DNA from: Deltaproteobacteria bacterium
GTDB taxonomy: Bacteria; Desulfobacterota; Dissulfuribacteria; Dissulfuribacterales; JALVPX01
Length of the DNA stretch: 27,032 nucleotides
Assembly: GCA_027031565.1 (NCBI GenBank)
Contig: JALVPX010000220.1
Location: forward strand, 1 to 27,032
Reading direction: 5' to 3'
Below are positions 23,634 to 27,032 of this stretch, one piece after another (the first letter of the stretch is position 1; the number at the start of each line of letters is the position of its first letter). A program made the translations under genes and the position numbers. Below the pieces are notes generated by a model. The model was given only the letters and a program-made list of their open reading frames with translations, made no database searches and was not told the DNA's origin.

Positions 23634-25253
23634 TCAACAATATTCAAGGCGATTCCCCTCCCTTTGAACCGGCTGATGGTTCCCGGCGGCATGCTGGGCT
23701 TTCAGGCTCCGCTTGTCCACCTTTCCTGCGGCAGTTTTTGGAAGCTCAGGGCAAAACACTACATACTTTGGTACCATGAATGGTTCAAGATTGTCCATAC
23801 AATGTCTCTTCACTGAAGATTCGCTAAGTTCCGCACCGGCTGCAGGAACGATATAGGCCTTTATTGCCTGTCCGAGAAGCTCGTCTTCAACCCCTATCAC
23901 CGCAACTTCAGCCACCCCTTGCAACTCGCTCAAAACCTCTTCTATTTCCCTTGGGCTGACCCTTTCACCCTTAGTCTTTATGAGGTCATCTTTTCTGGCG
24001 ATGAAATATAGATAGCCATCTTCGTCTCTTGTAAAGAGATCGCCAGTGAAGAGCAGCACCTCCCCTGGATATCTCCCTCTTCTAAATACTTTGGCAGTTT
24101 CCTCGGGGGCATTCCAATAACCTTGCATCACATTGGCACCCCTGACAACCAGCTCACCCACCTCACCAGGCCTCACCTCTTCACCATTCCGGTTAAGAAT
24201 GTAGACCTCTTCATTTGGTATCGGAATTCCCACTGATTCAGGCCTTCTTTTCAATTCCTCTGGCGGAAGGTATGAAACGCGCTTGCATTCGGTAAGACCG
24301 TACATGGAATAGATCTTGACATGCGGAAAAAGCTCTTGAAGTCCCTTTATGTGCGCTACAGGCAGAGCGGCAGCCGTGTTGGTGATATAACGAAGCGCGG
24401 AAAAATCAAGCGCCTTAAGGCTTTCCATCTGCAAGAGCATGGCGGCCATGGTAGGCACGATCGGGAAACCGGTAACCGACTCCTTTTCGAGCAGCTGCAC
24501 CACCTTTGCCGGGTACACGAAAGATCTTTCCAAGACCAGGGTTCCGCCAAAAAGAAATGTCATCAGCAACTGATACAGGCCGTAGTCAAAGGCCAGGGGC
24601 AGACAGTTCAAGATTACGTCACTTTCCCTGTTTTCCAAATATTCGATAATGCTTGAAGCGGCTGAATATATGTTTTGATGTGTGGACATGACCCCCTTGG
24701 GCTTACCAGTTGAACCTGAAGTATATATTATTGCCGCCAGGTCCACATCTATTGTCTTAACACGCTGGAGCAGCGCCTCGTGCGCTCCTGCTTCCACTAT
24801 TTCGCTCCATGAGACGTGACAGGGAACAGTCGATGCAGTGTCCACTGCCTGCGGAACTTTTTTTGCCCAAATCACACATTTCAGGTCTGGTGTGTCTGAG
24901 AGGATATCGATCAATACCCTGGCCTTGGATCCATGGGTCACGATAAAAGCAGCCCCTGAATCCCTCAAGATGTAGCCAAGTTTCTTGGACTTCATGGCAG
25001 GATTCAGCACAACAAAAGTGGCACCGCACTTGGCTATTGCAAAGATTGAAATCGCAGCTTCAGGAGAATTATCCAAGAAAATCGCTACACGATCGTGGCG
25101 CTTGAGCCCAAGCTCAACCAGGCTGGCTGACAGGGCACTACTCATTTCATCTATTTGTGAATATGTAAGGCGGGTTGAACCACAAACCAGGGCGATTTTA
25201 TCAGGATGGGCCTCTGCAGAGCGTTCAAGAAAATTTTGTACCAGCATAGGCAT
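23634..25253 (-). CDS. AMP-forming acyl-CoA synthetase / acyl-AMP ligase
   Basis: The 539-residue protein is a class I adenylate-forming enzyme. The motifs are P-loop-like IIYTSGSTGKPKGVM (175-189), MYGLTECKRVSYL (317-329), TGD (403-405), IKTKGERVSPREIEEV (425-440) and the C-terminal catalytic Lys511 in PKTAAGKVDKRSL. It activates a carboxylic acid with ATP to acyl-AMP and probably passes it to CoA or a carrier thiol. Text such as YLPPEELKRRPESVGIPIPN resembles ligases that accompany exosortase loci, but no exosortase is in this window. ATG 25253 is used; ATG 25247 is an alternative. Repeat copy E lies 23 bp upstream. The Zn-dehydrogenase gene follows after 18 bp. Confidence 0.92.
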   Translation of the reverse strand: MPMLVQNFLERSAEAHPDKIALVCGSTRLTYSQIDEMSSALSASLVELGLKRHDRVAIFLDNSPEAAISIFAIAKCGATFVVLNPAMKSKKLGYILRDSGAAFIVTHGSKARVLIDILSDTPDLKCVIWAKKVPQAVDTASTVPCHVSWSEIVEAGAHEALLQRVKTIDVDLAAIIYTSGSTGKPKGVMSTHQNIYSAASSIIEYLENRESDVILNCLPLAFDYGLYQLLMTFLFGGTLVLERSFVYPAKVVQLLEKESVTGFPIVPTMAAMLLQMESLKALDFSALRYITNTAAALPVAHIKGLQELFPHVKIYSMYGLTECKRVSYLPPEELKRRPESVGIPIPNEEVYILNRNGEEVRPGEVGELVVRGANVMQGYWNAPEETAKVFRRGRYPGEVLLFTGDLFTRDEDGYLYFIARKDDLIKTKGERVSPREIEEVLSELQGVAEVAVIGVEDELLGQAIKAYIVPAAGAELSESSVKRHCMDNLEPFMVPKYVVFCPELPKTAAGKVDKRSLKAQHAAGNHQPVQREGNRLEYC

Positions 25254-25276
25254 CTCTTTTTTGAAAATTTTCTACA

Positions 25277-25424
25277 GGCTACCTCTAAAAATTGTCCTTT
25301 TGCCACGCCAGAGCATGGCTGCGTTGCACTCAAAAAATAATCATCGAAATATCAGCAACATCTCTGCGGTTATTTTTTCGCGCGCCTTGACCTTGAACAA
25401 AAATCTTAATTTTTAGAGGTAGCC
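25277..25424 (+). repeat. Dispersed ~140-bp palindromic repeat, copy E
   Basis: The 148-bp copy starts GGCTACCTCTAAAAATTG and ends TTTTTAGAGGTAGCC. It is longer than the others because of about eight extra bases near ACGCCAGAGC in the left arm. I see no direct repeat at its borders. It lies just upstream of the acyl ligase start. Confidence 0.9.
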
Positions 25425-25451
25425 AACGCACGATTTAAAAGATCTCCTAAT

Positions 25452-25622
25452 TTAAATAATAGCCATCTTTTTCACTGCCTCAACCGTGACCAATATGCCC
25501 TTTTCAACAAGGAGATTTTTCATCATCCGCCTTGCAGAAATGAATTGCTCTGTTGCATAAACGGTTTTCCATGGCCGATTTTTCCCCAAAATCAGTGGCC
25601 TGCAGGGCAAATATTCCAACAT
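25452..25622 (-). CDS. Possible small protein, 56 residues, unrecognised
   Basis: An open frame of 56 codons begins ATG at 25622 and ends TAA at 25452-25454. It reads MLEYLPCRPLILGKNRP near the start and MKNLLVEKGILVTVEAVKKM near the end. The composition looks plausible for a soluble helical peptide, but I know no family. The ribosome site is weak (AAG about five bases up). It would lie upstream of repeat copy E and the acyl ligase on the same strand, and divergent to the barrel gene. It could be chance or a remnant of a longer gene, as the frame stays open about 30 codons further up before a TGA. Confidence 0.25.
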   Translation of the reverse strand: MLEYLPCRPLILGKNRPWKTVYATEQFISARRMMKNLLVEKGILVTVEAVKKMAII

Positions 25623-25703
25623 TTCTTGATTTTGTCCGATTATTAATGTTAGAAACCCGGCATATTGTGTTTTGTGCCTTCAAGGAGCTTATGGAGAATC
25701 GTG

Positions 25704-26642
25704 ATGCGCATTTTATTCGTCCTCGTCTTGGCGTGTTCCATTGCATTTGGTTTCCTTTCAGCAGATGCCCTATCTGGTGGCGGCCAACATTATCCAAATG
25801 GAGCAGAAGGTTTTCTGTGCGGCGTGGCTCCAGGGCCTGGTGCCTATATGGTCAACTACAGCGCCTGGTACACGGCTTCTAGGCTTAACCTGGATGATGG
25901 TAATGAACAAAAGGGCCTTGATTTTCATGTAAATGTCTTTGTAGACGCACCCAGATTCCTGTTTTTCCCAGGCCTTAGGATACTTGGTGCAGACTATGGT
26001 TTTTACTTTGCCCTGCCAATCTACTACGCAGATCTTAAAACCTCGTATATGGGATTTGACCTCATGCGTGATCACTCCTCAGGCATGGCGGATCTGGTCT
26101 TCAGCCCGCTCATCCTCGGCTTTCACAGCAGGGACAAAAAAAAGCACATGATCATCGGGTTTGATGTATACGCACCAAATGGCCACTATGATCCATTTCA
26201 TCCTGCCACTACAATAATGGCCAGGAATCACTGGACATTTGAACCCAATATGGCTCTATCCTGGATTTTGTCACACGGGATCGATCTTTCTGCAAAATTC
26301 ATTTTGGACTTCCATACGGAAAACGATGATTACGTAGATATCATGCTTAATAAGGGATCACTGCGCCCAGGCAAGGAATTTCATTTCGATTACGCCTTAG
26401 GCATACCCTTGTCTGAAAAGATTCGCCTGGGCATGAATGGTTTTTACTATCAGCAGATAGAAGATGACAAAATCGATGGAAAGGCCATAAGTGATGAACG
26501 CGGTTTCGTATGGGCCCTTGGGCCGGCCATAAAATATTCGGGTACTCGCTGGTCGTTGATCTTCAAACAGCAGTTTGAAATTGCTTCCAGAAACCGCCCT
26601 CAGGGAAGCTTTTCCTGGATGAAGTTTCAATTTGAATTTTAG
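25704..26642 (+). CDS. Outer-membrane barrel protein, SphA / MetA-pathway transporter family
   Basis: The protein has 312 residues from MRILFVLVLACSIAFGFL, a signal peptide probably cut after SADA. The mature start, GGGQHYPNGAEGFLCGVAPGPGAYMVNYSAWY, is the hallmark of the phenol-degradation MetA-pathway / SphA-like family (PF13557). Alternating beta strands and a C-terminal Phe (QFEF) support an outer-membrane barrel. Relatives are thought to let hydrophobic substrates such as sphingosine or aromatics cross the outer membrane. The ATG follows GGAG at a usable distance; an earlier frame start at 25665 is less likely. It is divergent from the acyl ligase and dehydrogenase genes, so uptake and activation of a lipid-like acid is a reasonable but unproven link. 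Confidence 0.88.
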   Translation: MRILFVLVLACSIAFGFLSADALSGGGQHYPNGAEGFLCGVAPGPGAYMVNYSAWYTASRLNLDDGNEQKGLDFHVNVFVDAPRFLFFPGLRILGADYGFYFALPIYYADLKTSYMGFDLMRDHSSGMADLVFSPLILGFHSRDKKKHMIIGFDVYAPNGHYDPFHPATTIMARNHWTFEPNMALSWILSHGIDLSAKFILDFHTENDDYVDIMLNKGSLRPGKEFHFDYALGIPLSEKIRLGMNGFYYQQIEDDKIDGKAISDERGFVWALGPAIKYSGTRWSLIFKQQFEIASRNRPQGSFSWMKFQFEF

Positions 26643-26944
26643 CCCCTGTTTTAAGGCCACATCTTTATATAAGGGTAGAACGACTCATTTCCCAACACAA
26701 TAGACTGAAATTACAGAAATATTCTTTACAGGCTCTATTGTAGCATCCGTTTCCCTCCGGTCGATCTGGGCCTTTCTTTCATTGCTACTGAAGTTAAGCT
26801 GTTTTATAATTATATTCATAAATTATTTTGAATATATGATGATATTAAATAAAAATCATAAAATATTTTTGAATCAATGTAAGTAATGGTGCAGGACATT
26901 GGCAGCGATTAAGAACCGCCGCTTCCAGGCAGCATAAACCATAA
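26643..26944. other. Intergenic region with an AT-rich island
   Basis: These 300 bp hold no credible gene and no clear terminator for the barrel gene. Positions about 26806-26876 are almost all A and T and include ATATTCA/TGAATAT as a 7-bp inverted repeat (26812-26835). It may be a promoter or a nucleoid-protein site for the gene beyond the window. Confidence 0.5.
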
Positions 26945-27032
26945 GGCTGCCTCTAAAAATTAGGATTTTTGTTCAAGGGCAAGGCGCGCGAAAAAAATAA
27001 CCGCAGACATATTGTTGATATTTCGAGGATTA
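26945..27032 (-). repeat. Dispersed ~140-bp palindromic repeat, copy F, cut by the window end
   Basis: The first 88 bp of a copy begin GGCTGCCTCTAAAAATTAGG. By eye it differs from the same part of copy C at about three positions. Its outer end lies beyond the window, so the flanking direct repeat cannot be tested. Confidence 0.9.

Noticed and set aside
25530..25575. Possible insertion-sequence end (GCTCTGTTGCATAAA)
   Set aside because: It faintly recalls some IS termini but has no partner inverted end, no duplication and no transposase fragment nearby.

Overview
The gene content points to a Gram-negative bacterium, most likely a deltaproteobacterium (Desulfobacterota). The evidence is the thrS-infC-rpmI-rplT-pheS-pheT-ihfA order followed by a MerR gene, a PheS with a four-cysteine knuckle, an outer-membrane SphA/MetA-type barrel, and a dispersed palindromic repeat of a kind I recall from that phylum. 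The assignment rests on family recognition, not on a search. No phage, plasmid, CRISPR or complete insertion sequence is visible.

Layout. 1-3.4 kb (minus strand): the end of a surface-glycan locus, with a glycosyltransferase cut by the window edge, a sulfotransferase and a Wzx-like flippase. 3.7-5.9 kb (minus): a HAMP-only membrane protein paired with a Fn3/FG-GAP surface protein. 6.2-7.8 kb (minus): initiator tRNA, queA, a DUF2065 membrane peptide and a second CAU tRNA. 7.9-9.1 kb (plus): a flavin-reductase-like protein and a TPR membrane protein, behind a near-perfect sigma-70 promoter. 9.3-17.8 kb (minus): one long information-processing string, tRNA-Val, thrS, infC, rpmI, rplT, pheS, pheT, ihfA, merR, pheA. 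17.9-22.4 kb: rhomboid protease (minus), HAD phosphatase (plus), then a K+ channel and a phosphoglucose isomerase (minus). 22.6-25.3 kb (minus): Zn-alcohol dehydrogenase and AMP-forming acyl ligase. 25.7-26.6 kb (plus): an outer-membrane barrel protein.

How the genes fit together. The central string couples aminoacylation (Thr, Phe), initiation factor 3, two 50S proteins, a nucleoid protein and the committed steps of phenylalanine synthesis. It carries two likely control points. infC has no conventional start codon at its conserved N-terminus and appears to begin at AUC. An intrinsic terminator lies between tRNA-Val and thrS, only about 11 bp before the thrS start, so transcription of the string seems to depend on read-through.

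The most distinctive feature is a dispersed ~140-bp imperfect palindrome present in six copies (one cut by the window end, one from a divergent subfamily). It has inverted termini, and short direct repeats flank three copies, as expected of a non-autonomous mobile element. One copy has replaced the last codons and stop of the HAD phosphatase gene. I found no clearly new multi-gene defence or biosynthetic system. The best leads are the repeat family, the thrS terminator, the infC start and a terminator-like hairpin inside the glycosyltransferase gene.
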